Positions 52,689 to 61,314 of a stretch of 64,000 bases of DNA are shown here, one piece after another. The DNA is from Sphaerimonospora sp050942215 (GTDB lineage Bacteria; Actinomycetota; Actinomycetes; Streptosporangiales; Streptosporangiaceae): contig NZ_CP192056.1 of assembly GCF_050942215.1 (NCBI RefSeq), forward strand, positions 1,798,001-1,862,000, read 5' to 3'. The number at the start of each line of letters is the position of its first letter. Position 1 is the stretch's first letter. A program made the translations under genes and the position numbers. Under the pieces are notes generated by a model. It worked only from the letters and a program-made list of their open reading frames with translations. It did not search any database and was not told the origin of the DNA.

Positions 52689-54179
52689 GTGTCGTGCGAC
52701 GGGGACACCTTGACCGAGCTGGCCTATCTCGGCCAGGCCGTACAGGCGATCGGCGACAGCCCGAGCCCGCAGGAGGCGGCACGGCTGCTGTGCGAGGTGG
52801 CGGTCCCCAGGCTGGCGGACGCCGCCGCGGTCTATGTCGAGGGCGAGGCGCGGCACCGCGTCGATCCGGCGCGGCGGCTGCCGCACCGCTGGTCCGGTGA
52901 GCTGCTGCGCGGTCCTGAGCTGCTCGATGAGCATCTGATCGCCGTGCCGCTCCGCGCGTACAGCAAGCCGGTCGGCTGCGCCCTGTTCGCCAGGGACCGG
53001 GCGCGCCGGCCGTTCGGTGAGGGCGACGTGCTCGTGGCGGGCCAGCTCGGCGTCCCCGCCGCGCTCACGATCTTCCATGAGCGGCTGCACCGCCAGCAGC
53101 TCGAGACCGTGGAGATCCTCCAGCGGGGGATCCGGCCCGAGAGCCCGCCCGACCTGCCCGGGGTCGACATCTCCTTCCGCTATCGGCCGGCGGCGGAACG
53201 GGTGGGCGGCGACTGGTTCGACGTGATCCCGCTTCCGGGCAGCAGGGTCGCCCTGGTCGTGGGCGACGTCATGGGCCACGGCCCGGCGGCGGCAGCGGTG
53301 ATGGGCCGGCTCCGTACGGCGGTGCAGACCCTGGCCGCGCTGGATCTGCCCGCCGAGCAGGTGCTCCACTCGCTCGACGAGATAGCGCAGAGGCTGGCCG
53401 ACCAGACGCTCACGACCTGCGTCTACTGCGTGTACGACCCCGTGCTGCGCCGCTGCACGATCGCCAGCGCCGGGCACCTGCCGCCCGTCCTCATCGGATC
53501 GGACGGTGAGACGGAGGTGCTGTTCCCACCCCGGTGCCCGCCGATCGGGCTCGGCCGTACGCCGTACGAGACGATGGAGATCGCGGCGGACGACGGCAGC
53601 ATGCTCGTCCTCTACACCGACGGGCTCGTGGAGGAGCGCGGCAGGGACATCGGTCAGAGCGTCGATGAGCTGCGCGGCAAGCTCTCCCGGCCCGGTCCGA
53701 TCGAGGAGATGTGCGACCGGGTGCTGCCCGCGGTTCATGCCGACGACGTCACGCTGCTGGCCATCAGGTTCCGCGGGATCCCGAGCGAGTACGTCGCCCA
53801 GTGGCTGATGGAACCGCAGCCGATGACCCCGGCGCGGGTGCGCGGCCTGGTCAGCCGGACACTGACCTCCTGGGGGCTCGAACAGATGATCCCGGTGGCG
53901 CAGCTTCTCGCGTCCGAGCTGGTGACGAACGCGGTGCGCCGGACCTCCCGGCCCATCACGATCAGGCTGCTGCGCACCGATGTGCTGCTGTGCGAGGTGA
54001 GCGACGACGATCACCGGATGCCCGCGCTGCACGAGCCCGGCCTGCTCGACGAGTACGGCCGGGGGCTGTACCTGGTCAGCCAGCTCGCCGAACGCTGGGG
54101 GAGCACCAGGGTCGCCGGAGGCAAGACCGTCTGGTTCTCGATGCAGCTGCCCGCCGAGACCGCCTCCAGGGGGCCGTGA
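52689..54179 (+). CDS. PP2C/SpoIIE phosphatase with GAF-like and histidine-kinase-type ATPase domains
   Basis: A 496-aa signalling protein. Residues about 10-130 are a GAF-like sensor; about 160-350 a SpoIIE/PP2C phosphatase with GDWFDVIPL, GDVMGHGPAAAA and LYTDGLVEERG (metal-binding Asp residues); about 370-490 an HATPase_c anti-sigma-like domain (LLASELVTNAVRRTSR, DEYGRGLYLVSQLAERWG). Such proteins usually dephosphorylate anti-anti-sigma factors and bind sigma factors. The GTG start follows the methyltransferase stop by 15 nt. Its target sigma factor is not in the window. Confidence 0.87.
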   Translation: MSCDGDTLTELAYLGQAVQAIGDSPSPQEAARLLCEVAVPRLADAAAVYVEGEARHRVDPARRLPHRWSGELLRGPELLDEHLIAVPLRAYSKPVGCALFARDRARRPFGEGDVLVAGQLGVPAALTIFHERLHRQQLETVEILQRGIRPESPPDLPGVDISFRYRPAAERVGGDWFDVIPLPGSRVALVVGDVMGHGPAAAAVMGRLRTAVQTLAALDLPAEQVLHSLDEIAQRLADQTLTTCVYCVYDPVLRRCTIASAGHLPPVLIGSDGETEVLFPPRCPPIGLGRTPYETMEIAADDGSMLVLYTDGLVEERGRDIGQSVDELRGKLSRPGPIEEMCDRVLPAVHADDVTLLAIRFRGIPSEYVAQWLMEPQPMTPARVRGLVSRTLTSWGLEQMIPVAQLLASELVTNAVRRTSRPITIRLLRTDVLLCEVSDDDHRMPALHEPGLLDEYGRGLYLVSQLAERWGSTRVAGGKTVWFSMQLPAETASRGP

Positions 54180-54249
54180 TCCGGTATGCGCGTCGAATCA
54201 AGCCCGGGCCACGTTCTGGGTCGTGTCGGGGATCACGTTGGGGATCACG

Positions 54250-54277
54250 TTGGGATGCGGTCGCGAAGTCCTATACA
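54250..54277 (+). promoter_or_regulatory. promoter of tRNA-Ala copy 2
   Basis: TTGGGA (54250-54255), a 16-nt spacer and TATACA (54272-54277), within TCCTATACACTGG as before copy 1. Two exact 12-bp tandem copies of GGGGATCACGTT (54228-54251) overlap its upstream part. Confidence 0.5.
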
Positions 54278-54308
54278 CTGGCGTGGCGCCGCGATCGCAG
54301 CGGTGCGA

Positions 54309-54381
54309 GGGGCTATAGCGCAGCTGGTAGCGCACCTCCATGGCATGGAGGGGGTCTGGGGTTCGAGTCCCCATAGCTCCA
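54309..54381 (+). tRNA. tRNA-Ala (anticodon GGC), copy 2
   Basis: Identical to the copy at 44302-44374 through all 73 nt, same orientation, discriminator A at 54381, CCA not encoded. The flanking sequence after position 54381 differs from that after copy 1. Confidence 0.96.
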
Positions 54382-54765
54382 CCTGTCCGAGGCGGGAGAA
54401 ATTCCGCTCTCCCCATCTACATCCGGCGGGTCCGCCGCTCTTCGGTGAGCATGGCGTAGACGTACGCGTCGCCCCACTCACCCTTGGAGATCTCACTCCG
54501 CGCGAAGTGCGCCTCGCGTCGCATGCCGACAGGCCGTGTGGAAGGTCTGGCGACAGGCCGGCGGACAGACGCCGGCCGCCGTGTGCAGGCGCCGGCGCGG
54601 TGACACCGTCGTGCCGAACCCGGCCTTCTCGTGATCTCGTCCACCGGCGGGTCCGTCGTCCCCGGCGGATGTCGGGCGACCCGATCGGTTGGATCGGTGC
54701 TGCTGCGGATGCGGGCGTTCCCGAAGTGTGACAGGGATCGTGCCCGGACATAGGGGCATATGCCG
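54382..54765. other. spacer after tRNA-Ala copy 2
   Basis: There is no intact gene. The C-terminal remnant of an acetyltransferase lies at 54417-54527 on the minus strand. The rest contains Arg/Pro-rich chance frames and the upstream sequence of the next gene. Confidence 0.45.
54417..54527 (-). pseudogene. C-terminal remnant of a GNAT acetyltransferase
   Basis: The last 36 codons of a minus-strand frame read GMRREAHFARSEISKGEWGD and AYVYAMLTEE, which is the GNAT C-terminal pattern (GMRREAHF...KGEW...VYAML). There is no N-terminal domain upstream in any frame. It is a relic beside the tRNA. Confidence 0.55.
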
Positions 54766-54778
54766 TACGCTCCCGAAC
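54766..54778 (+). promoter_or_regulatory. -10 element of the gene at 54779 (leaderless)
   Basis: TACGCT (54766-54771) is followed by 7 nt and the GTG at 54779. Confidence 0.5.
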
Positions 54779-55798
54779 GTGGCACCTGGGGACTATGGGA
54801 ATAAGGCTGTTCCCACTTACATCGCGGCCGAGGCGGAGACGACACCTCTCCCGAAGATCACGGTCCCTGAGGCTTCACCTCCGTCGAGTTCCGGCAGGGG
54901 GCTCGGTGATCTGCCGATGCGGGTGGTCTACCGAGTGGTCGCCGGTGGCGCCGCCGTCGTGGTGGTGGGCGCGGCCGCCGCCGTCGTACTGCTCAGCGGC
55001 GACAAGTCCGCGCCCCGCGCCGAGGCGGCGGATATCGCGGACGTCCGGCCCACGCCGGCCTCGACCGTCGGGCAGACCATGGATCCGACCGTGGATCCGA
55101 CTGCTGATCCGGCCATGGGAGCATTGGCGGCGACGGCCGGTCCGGACGGCACCGCCTCGCCCACGACCTCCGCTCCGCCGAGTCCCACACCCGCGGAGAC
55201 CCGGTCGCCGTCCGGCGGTCTCAGCGCGATGGACGCCGCGCTTTCGGACCCGAGGGTGCCGGCACTGTCCGCGAGCATCCATAAGCTGCGCCGGCTGCCG
55301 GGCCGGCCCACCGCCACCCGAGGCCTGGTCAAGGATCAGCGCTCCGGCGTGGCCTTCCCACGGTTCGCCAAGGCGTGGAAGGTCGCCAGGGGCAGGCCGT
55401 TCGCCTCCCGCCAGATGCTGCCCGCGATCCGAGGGTCGGAGTTTCGCGGGATGCTGGTCTCCTGCCCCGTCCCCATCCCCGTGCAGGAGAGCCTGCGCGA
55501 CACCGCCTTCCTCACGGCGCGCTGGACGCTCAACCATCAACCCTCCGGGGCGACGATCTCCTGGTCGGCCTCCCAGCCGCTCAAGGTCGGTAAGCGGGAC
55601 GGCTGGCTGCTGGGATATCGCGTGAACTACACGATCAAGGGCAAGAAGCGGACGTCGATGGCGGCGGTCGCCCTGGTCGACATCCCCGGCAGGAAGCCCG
55701 CCCTCGTGTTCATATCGGTCCCCGACAGCCAGAAGAAGTACTGGAAGGACGTCTACAAGGTGATGTCCTCCATCCACGTGCTGCAGAAGAAGGATTAG
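54779..55798 (+). CDS. membrane-anchored protein with Pro/Thr-rich linker, function unknown
   Basis: A 339-aa protein: short cytosolic part (about 45 residues), one membrane helix (RVVAGGAAVVVVGAAAAVVL), a Thr/Pro/Ser linker (about 80-155) and an extracytoplasmic C-terminal domain (LVSCPVPIPVQESLRDTAFL and WKDVYKVMSSIHVL) with no known relative recognised. It resembles conserved actinobacterial membrane proteins of unknown role. The GTG at 54779 is chosen because TACGCT sits 7 nt upstream; the frame stays open to 54689. Confidence 0.75.
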   Translation: MAPGDYGNKAVPTYIAAEAETTPLPKITVPEASPPSSSGRGLGDLPMRVVYRVVAGGAAVVVVGAAAAVVLLSGDKSAPRAEAADIADVRPTPASTVGQTMDPTVDPTADPAMGALAATAGPDGTASPTTSAPPSPTPAETRSPSGGLSAMDAALSDPRVPALSASIHKLRRLPGRPTATRGLVKDQRSGVAFPRFAKAWKVARGRPFASRQMLPAIRGSEFRGMLVSCPVPIPVQESLRDTAFLTARWTLNHQPSGATISWSASQPLKVGKRDGWLLGYRVNYTIKGKKRTSMAAVALVDIPGRKPALVFISVPDSQKKYWKDVYKVMSSIHVLQKKD

Positions 55799-55816
55799 CG
55801 GTTCAGCCGGGGCCGG

Positions 55817-55829
55817 TAGGCTACCCGGT
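55817..55829 (+). promoter_or_regulatory. -10 element of maf (leaderless)
   Basis: TAGGCT (55817-55822) is followed by 7 nt and the GTG at 55830. Confidence 0.55.
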
Positions 55830-56417
55830 GTGACCGAGCTCGTGCTTGCCTCCGCCTCACCCGCCCGGCTCGGCGTACTGCGCGCCGCCGGGCTCGACCC
55901 CAAGGTGATCGTCAGCGGGGTGGACGAGGAGGCCGTCACCGCCGACACCCCGGAAGACCTCTGCCTCGCCCTGGCCGAGGCCAAGGCGGTCGCCGTGTCC
56001 AGGACCCTCGGCGACGGCATCGTCATCGGCTGCGATTCCGTGCTCGAACTCGACGGCGTCGCGTACGGCAAGCCCGCCTCGCCGGAGGAGGCGGCGCGCC
56101 GCTGGCGGATGATGCGGGGGAGGACCGGCAGGCTGCTGACCGGGCACTGCGTCATCGACGTGCCGGGAGGCGGCATGGCCTCGGCGGTGGGCTCTACCGT
56201 CGTGCGGTTCGGCACGCCGGGTGACGACGAGATCGCCGCGTACGTCGCCAGCGGGGAGCCGCTGCGTGTCGCCGGGGCGTTCACCCTCGACGGCCTCGGC
56301 GGCTGGTTCGTCGACGGCATCGACGGCGACCACGGTAACGTGCTCGGGATCTCGCTGCCCCTGCTCCGACGCCTGTTCGCCGATCTCGGGGTGCCCGTCA
56401 CGCGCCTTTGGCGGTAG
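55830..56417 (+). CDS. maf: Maf family nucleotide pyrophosphatase
   Basis: The 195-aa Maf protein hydrolyses non-canonical nucleoside triphosphates (house-cleaning role). Signatures: LVLASASPARLGVLRAAGL at the start, GCDSVLELDG with the catalytic Asp, and the KPASPEEAARRWRMMRGRTG region. The GTG is placed 7 nt after TAGGCT. The next gene's -10 element overlaps its stop codon. Confidence 0.92.
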   Translation: MTELVLASASPARLGVLRAAGLDPKVIVSGVDEEAVTADTPEDLCLALAEAKAVAVSRTLGDGIVIGCDSVLELDGVAYGKPASPEEAARRWRMMRGRTGRLLTGHCVIDVPGGGMASAVGSTVVRFGTPGDDEIAAYVASGEPLRVAGAFTLDGLGGWFVDGIDGDHGNVLGISLPLLRRLFADLGVPVTRLWR

Positions 56418-56427
56418 CCTGCCCCGC
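56415..56427 (+). promoter_or_regulatory. -10 element of the EI24 gene (leaderless)
   Basis: TAGCCT (56415-56420) overlaps the maf TAG stop and is followed by 7 nt and the GTG at 56428. Confidence 0.5.
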
Positions 56428-57216
56428 GTGAACGGGAATGATCAGAACGGTGCCGGTGCGTCCGCGCCGCGTGGCCTGCGCGGTTTCGGCGACGGCATCG
56501 GCTACTGCTTCAAGGGGCTCGGCTGGATCGCCAGGCACCCCAAATGGTGGCTGTTCGGCCTGATTCCCGCCCTGATCGCGCTCGTTCTCTACGTGGTCGC
56601 GTTGATATGGCTCGGCAGGAACGCGGGTGACATCGCCGCATGGGCCACGCCGTTCGCCGACGACTGGGGCTGGCGCGACACGTTCCGGATTTTCGCCGGC
56701 ATCGTCGTCTTCGTGGCCGGTCTCGGCCTCGCCGTACTGACGTTCACCGCGGTGACGCTGGTCATCGGGGAGCCGTTCTACGAGAAGCTGTCGGAGAAGG
56801 TCGAGGAGGACCTCGGCGGGCTGCCCGACGGGCCGGACCAGCCCTTCTGGCGGTCGTTCTTCCGGTCCATCCGGGACAGCGTCATCACGCTCGGATATGT
56901 CCTGATGTTCACGATCCCGCTGTTCGTGCTCGGATTCGTGCCGGTGATCGGTCAGACCGTCGTGCCGGTGCTCGGCGCGATGGTCTCGGGTTTCTTCCTC
57001 ACCGTGGAGCTCACCGCGCTGGCGATGGAACGCCGGGGCCTCGCGCGCAGGGAGCGGTTCGCCCTGCTCCGCTCGAACAAGGCGGTCACGCTCGGCTTCG
57101 GCGTCCCCGTCTTCCTGGCCTTCCTCGTGCCGCTCGCCAGCGTTGCCTTCATGCCCGCGGCCGTGGCGGGCGCCGCCATGCTCGTCCGCCTGCACCTGGC
57201 GCGGCCCACGCCGTGA
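56428..57216 (+). CDS. EI24/CysZ-like membrane protein
   Basis: The 262-aa product has about five helices and the EI24-domain pattern GIGYCFKGLGWIARHPKWWL near the start, then PFYEKLSEKVEEDLGG. CysZ members import sulfate, but the actinobacterial branch is uncharacterised, so transport of sulfate is not claimed. The GTG is set by the TAGCCT element 7 nt upstream; the frame extends back into maf. Confidence 0.85.
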   Translation: MNGNDQNGAGASAPRGLRGFGDGIGYCFKGLGWIARHPKWWLFGLIPALIALVLYVVALIWLGRNAGDIAAWATPFADDWGWRDTFRIFAGIVVFVAGLGLAVLTFTAVTLVIGEPFYEKLSEKVEEDLGGLPDGPDQPFWRSFFRSIRDSVITLGYVLMFTIPLFVLGFVPVIGQTVVPVLGAMVSGFFLTVELTALAMERRGLARRERFALLRSNKAVTLGFGVPVFLAFLVPLASVAFMPAAVAGAAMLVRLHLARPTP

Positions 57217-57379
57217 GCGGCCCCGCCGCCGCTGCGGCGGACGCCGACCGCTCGGGGGAGAGCGGTTCTCCACAGCGGCGGTGGATTCCGACCGATCTGT
57301 ACGGTGAGGTGACCTGACTTTTCCACAGCGGGACGTTCCGCGGGAGAGCGGGGGAGCCCGCCGGGCAGGCTTTGGCCCC

Positions 57380-58444
57380 ATGACCGCTACACGAAAACTC
57401 GTGCTCTCCACTCCGGCGGACATCCTCGCCGCCGTGCCGTACCTCATCGGGTTCCATCCCGCGGACAGTCTCGTCGTCATCGGCTTCGCCGGGCGGGCGC
57501 TGCGGCTGAGCACGCGATGGGACCTGCCGTCCCGGCCCGGGGACCTCGACCGGCTCGTCCCGCTGCTGCGGCGCGAGCGGGTGACGACGGCCGTCATGGT
57601 CGGGTACGGCCCGGGCCGCCTCGTGACACCCCCCGTCGGCGAGGCCGTGCGGCGGCTCGCGCGGGCCGGCATCGGCCTGGCCGAGGCGCTGCGAGCGGAC
57701 GGGGGCCGCTACTGGTCGTACGCGTGCGCCGACCCGGCCTGCTGCCCGGCCGATGGCACGCCGTACGACCCGGAGTTCAGCCATGTCGCCGCCGAGGCCG
57801 TCGTGCACGGGCTGGTCGCGCTGCCCGACCGGGGCAGCCTGAGGCGCTCGCTCGAACCGTCCGGCGGAGCGGACATGCGGGAGGCCACCCGGCGCGTCGG
57901 TGCCGACCTGCGCGCCAGGCTGGCCGGAACGGGCACGCCCACCGACGGATGCGCCGCGGCGTTCGTCGCCGACGGCCTGGCCCGGGTCCGGGCCGCGATC
58001 GAAAGGTACGCCTCCGGCGGCAGGCTGGACGACGACGAGGCGGCCCGCCTCGGCTTCGATCTCGCGGTCATCCGGATCCGTGATGAGGCGTGGGCGCTGC
58101 TCGACGACCGCGACGCGCATTCGATCCTGTGGCGGGATCTCACGCGCAGGCTGGAGCCGCGCTGCGTCGCGCCCGCCGCCTCACTGCTGGCCGCCGCTGC
58201 CTGGCGTGCGGGAGACTGCGCGCTGGCGAGCATGGCCCTGGAGCGGGCGCTCGCCGCCGACCCCGGCTACTCCATGGCCATCCTGCTGCGGCAGGCGCTG
58301 ACGCATCTGCTGCCGCCGGACGCGTTACGCGACCACATGCCGACGCCCGAGGACATCGACATCGAGATGGGCCCGCCCAACTCGGGCTGGCTGACGCCCC
58401 TGTGCGCCCTGCTGGGGGAGGAACCGTCCGCGCTGGCGGGCTGA
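57380..58444 (+). CDS. DUF4192 family protein
   Basis: A 354-aa cytosolic protein starting RKLVLSTPADILAAVPYLIG and continuing FHPADSLVVIGFAG, the DUF4192 hallmark, with a C-terminal CALASMALERALAADPGYSM helical repeat-like region. A Cys-rich patch (CADPACCPADG) lies near residue 118. The family is widespread in actinobacteria with no known function. The ATG is at 57380; CAGGCT lies 8 nt upstream. Confidence 0.9.
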   Translation: MTATRKLVLSTPADILAAVPYLIGFHPADSLVVIGFAGRALRLSTRWDLPSRPGDLDRLVPLLRRERVTTAVMVGYGPGRLVTPPVGEAVRRLARAGIGLAEALRADGGRYWSYACADPACCPADGTPYDPEFSHVAAEAVVHGLVALPDRGSLRRSLEPSGGADMREATRRVGADLRARLAGTGTPTDGCAAAFVADGLARVRAAIERYASGGRLDDDEAARLGFDLAVIRIRDEAWALLDDRDAHSILWRDLTRRLEPRCVAPAASLLAAAAWRAGDCALASMALERALAADPGYSMAILLRQALTHLLPPDALRDHMPTPEDIDIEMGPPNSGWLTPLCALLGEEPSALAG

Positions 58445-58454
58445 GCCGGCGATG

Positions 58455-58808
58455 CTAGGCGGGTTCCTCGCTGTCTGTCTGCCGGCGCCGTTCGTTGTAC
58501 GCCCGCATCCGTGCGGGGTAGCCGGTGAGCTGCACGTCGTAGACCGGCAGCGCCAGATCTCCGGCGACCTTGCGGATCACCGCGGGCGATCCGACGCGGC
58601 GACGGGTCCATTCCCCGTCGCTCGCCACGGCGACGGCCGTGGTCTCGGTCGCGAATGTCTCCGGCTCGACGTAGAACTCGACACCTCGCCGGGTCTTGGC
58701 GAACTCGATGAGCGTCTCGATGTCCTCATCGGTCGCCGAGCGGTCGAACTTGGCGACACGTGGTCCGCGCCGTCGTCGTCTCAGGCCGTAGCGATCTCGC
58801 CATCCCAT
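58455..58808 (-). CDS. conserved actinobacterial protein of ~117 aa, function unknown
   Basis: The 117-aa product starts GWRDRYGLRRRRRGPRVAKF and has the conserved run RRGVEFYVEPETFATETTAV, EWTRRRV and YDVQLTGYPARMRAYN. It resembles short proteins found in Streptomyces and relatives, from memory. The ATG at 58808 follows TATAAA by 6 nt, so the mRNA is probably leaderless; longer frames to 58994 lack support. It is convergent with the DUF4192 gene. Confidence 0.72.
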   Translation of the reverse strand: MGWRDRYGLRRRRRGPRVAKFDRSATDEDIETLIEFAKTRRGVEFYVEPETFATETTAVAVASDGEWTRRRVGSPAVIRKVAGDLALPVYDVQLTGYPARMRAYNERRRQTDSEEPA

Positions 58809-58814
58809 AGCGTT

Positions 58815-58820
58815 TTTATA
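58815..58820 (-). promoter_or_regulatory. -10 element of the 117-aa gene (leaderless)
   Basis: TATAAA on the minus strand (58820-58815) is followed by 6 nt and the ATG at 58808. Confidence 0.5.
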
Positions 58821-58972
58821 CCTTCCCGTAATCACGAACGCGTTAAGGACTTCTCCGGGCCATGTCGGGGATTTCCCTGATGCCGGCACGCTCCGCCTCG
58901 CCGAAGATGGAGGCAGACTCGAGATAGGGCCGGTCCGACCATTGACGGCCACTGACGGAAGGCGATGCTTTG

Positions 58973-59554
58973 ATGCCGGCGGCAGCGAAACCACGGTGGC
59001 AGGGGCACATGCCCGTGCAGCACCCGCAGCTACGTGTGTCCGACGCGGATCGTGATCAGGTGGTCGAGCACGTGAAGGCGGCCTTCGCGGCGGGCCGGAT
59101 CGACAAGATCGAGATGGACGAGCGGCTGGATCGCGCCATGACCGCGCGCACGCACGCGGACCTCATGCCGATCATGACCGACCTGTACGGCTCACGCCCC
59201 GCCTACGTGCCGCCCCCGACGACCTACCCGGGGCCGGCCGCCGAGTCCCGCGATCGCCTCCTCGGCGCCGGGGCACACCTGCTGGGGCTGACCGGGCTGG
59301 TCGTGATCGGTCCGCTGATCATGATGCTGGTGGCGGGCGGCGATTCGCCATACGTCAGGAGGCAGGCGGTGGAGGCGCTGAACTTCCAGCTCACCGTGCT
59401 GGGCGCCACGATCCTGCTGCCGTTCACCGTCGTCGGCATCATCCTGATCCCGGTCATCTGGGTCCTGTGGTTCGTGCTGTCCATCGTCGCGGGGGTATCG
59501 GCGGTCTCGGGCACCGAGTTCCGCTATCCGATGACGCTCCGCCTGGTGAAGTGA
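58973..59554 (+). CDS. DUF1707 and DUF4870 domain membrane protein
   Basis: A 193-aa protein. The N-terminal DUF1707 segment (LRVSDADRDQVVEHVKAAFA and GRIDKIEMDERLDRAMTART, residues about 17-66) is followed by a two- to three-helix DUF4870 membrane domain with VRRQAVEALNFQLTVL. DUF1707 is often linked to membrane stress sensing in actinobacteria. The ATG at 58973 follows GGAAGG at 9 nt; a later ATG at 59009 is possible. Function unknown. Confidence 0.85.
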   Translation: MPAAAKPRWQGHMPVQHPQLRVSDADRDQVVEHVKAAFAAGRIDKIEMDERLDRAMTARTHADLMPIMTDLYGSRPAYVPPPTTYPGPAAESRDRLLGAGAHLLGLTGLVVIGPLIMMLVAGGDSPYVRRQAVEALNFQLTVLGATILLPFTVVGIILIPVIWVLWFVLSIVAGVSAVSGTEFRYPMTLRLVK

Positions 59555-59589
59555 AGCCGATGAGATGAGCTCGTGAGACAGGCGGCCGC

Positions 59590-61116
59590 TCAGGGCAGGA
59601 GCGCGCGGACCGCCTCGACCGTGTCGGCCTCGTCGGGCCGCTTGTCCGGCCGGTAGCGCAGCACGCGGGCGAACCGCAGCGCCATCCCGCCCGGGTAGCG
59701 GCTCGACCGCTGGACGCCGTCGAAGGCGATCTCCACGACGAGCTCGGGTTTGACCGTGACCACCCAGTCGTCGGCGGGACCTTCCGCCAGCCGCAGGAAC
59801 TGCTGGGTCTGCCAGGTCAGCAGCTCGTCGGTCAGGCCCTTGAAGGTCTTGCCGAGCATCACGAAGCCGCCGTTCTCGGGGTCGAGGGCGCCCAGGTGGA
59901 GGTTGGACAGCCACCCCTGGCGCCGGCCGCTGCCCCATTCGGCGGCGAGCACCACGAGGTCCAGGGTGTGCCGTGGCTTCACCTTGATCCAACCGGCTCC
60001 GCGCCGCCCCGCCGCGTACGGCGTGCCCGGGGACTTCACCACGACGCCCTCGTGACCGCGCCGCAGGGCGTCGGCGAAGAACTCCTCGCCCTCCCCGGCG
60101 TCGGCCGTGACGAGGCGCGGGGTGATCAGGTCGGCCGGCACGGCCGCCTCAAGCGCGGCGTGCCGCTCCTTGTCCGGAAGATCGAGCAGGTCGGCGCCGC
60201 CCAGGCGCAGCGCGTCGAAGAAGAAGACGCTGAGCGGCACGGCCGCACGCATCTCGTCGACCCCGGTCTTCCTCGCGACCCGGCCGGAGGTGACCTGGAA
60301 GGGCTCCGGGCGGCCGTCGGGCCGCAGCGCGATCACCTCACCGTCGAGCACCAGGTCGGTGTCGGGCAGCGCGGCGACGGCCTCGACCAGTTCGGGGACC
60401 TGAGCGGTGATGTCGTCGAGCGTCCGGGTGAACACCGTCACCTGTTCGTCCCGCCGATGGGCCTGCACCCGCACGCCGTCGAGCTTCCACTCGATCGCGG
60501 CCGGTCCCCCGATCTTCTCCAGCGCGGCGGCGACGCTCAGCGTGCTCTGCGCGAGCATCGGCGCGACCGGGCGCCCGACCTCGAGGCGGAACGCGCGCAG
60601 CGCAGCGACGCCGCCGCTCAGCGCGGCGGCCCCCACGGCCGGAAGCCAGCCGCGCAGGGTCAGCGCGCGGCGGACCTCGGCTGCGGGCACCTGTGCCGCC
60701 CTGGCGATCGCCTCGACCATCACGCCGCCCTGCGCCCCCTGGCGAAGCTCTCCCGTCAGCAGCCGCTTCAGGAACGACTGCTCCTGCCGGGTGGCCGTGG
60801 CGAAGAGCTCGCCGAGCAGCCCCCGGCGTGCCGCCTGCGAGCCGGGGCCGGCCTGAGACCCGATGCGGTCGAGCAGCGCGTCGACCTGGGCGAGGGTCAT
60901 CGTGGCGACCTGACGCGGCTCGGGCAGGTCGCGCAGGCTCCGCCAGCCCACGCCGATCTGACGCTGTGGCAGCTCACCGGCCAGGTAGGCGATCGCGATC
61001 TCCGCCTCGTTCGGCCCGACCCGGCCCAGCAGCTCGGCCAGATGGGCGATTTTGGCCGTACGGGCCCGGTCGGCGGCGACGGCCGCCGACGTGCGGGCGA
61101 GGTCGATCAGCAACAC
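59590..61116 (-). CDS. ligB: ATP-dependent DNA ligase (LigB type)
   Basis: The 508-aa enzyme seals DNA nicks using ATP; actinobacteria carry it in addition to NAD-dependent LigA. Motif I is EWKLDGVRV with adenylated Lys211; DGEVIAL (motif III), HEGVVVKSPGTPY (motif IV) and WIKVKP (motif V) follow. An N-terminal DNA-binding domain precedes the catalytic core. The GTG at 61116 (LLIDLARTS) has AGGCAGGA before it and matches homologue starts; the frame extends to 61134. Confidence 0.92.
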   Translation of the reverse strand: MLLIDLARTSAAVAADRARTAKIAHLAELLGRVGPNEAEIAIAYLAGELPQRQIGVGWRSLRDLPEPRQVATMTLAQVDALLDRIGSQAGPGSQAARRGLLGELFATATRQEQSFLKRLLTGELRQGAQGGVMVEAIARAAQVPAAEVRRALTLRGWLPAVGAAALSGGVAALRAFRLEVGRPVAPMLAQSTLSVAAALEKIGGPAAIEWKLDGVRVQAHRRDEQVTVFTRTLDDITAQVPELVEAVAALPDTDLVLDGEVIALRPDGRPEPFQVTSGRVARKTGVDEMRAAVPLSVFFFDALRLGGADLLDLPDKERHAALEAAVPADLITPRLVTADAGEGEEFFADALRRGHEGVVVKSPGTPYAAGRRGAGWIKVKPRHTLDLVVLAAEWGSGRRQGWLSNLHLGALDPENGGFVMLGKTFKGLTDELLTWQTQQFLRLAEGPADDWVVTVKPELVVEIAFDGVQRSSRYPGGMALRFARVLRYRPDKRPDEADTVEAVRALLP

Positions 61117-61314
61117 ACCGTAATCCTGCCTCACGACCGCCGGATCCGGCTACGCGAGGGTGGTGTCGGCACGGCACCGCGACGGCCACCGGCGCGATCG
61201 CCGTGATCGGACGCCGGGCGAGCGGCGGGGGAGCCGGGTGTCCGGGGTGGATCCGGCGACCGCGATCGTCCGCCCGTCATCGACGCCGGCGGCCCGCCGC
61301 GCTGAATCGGTACG

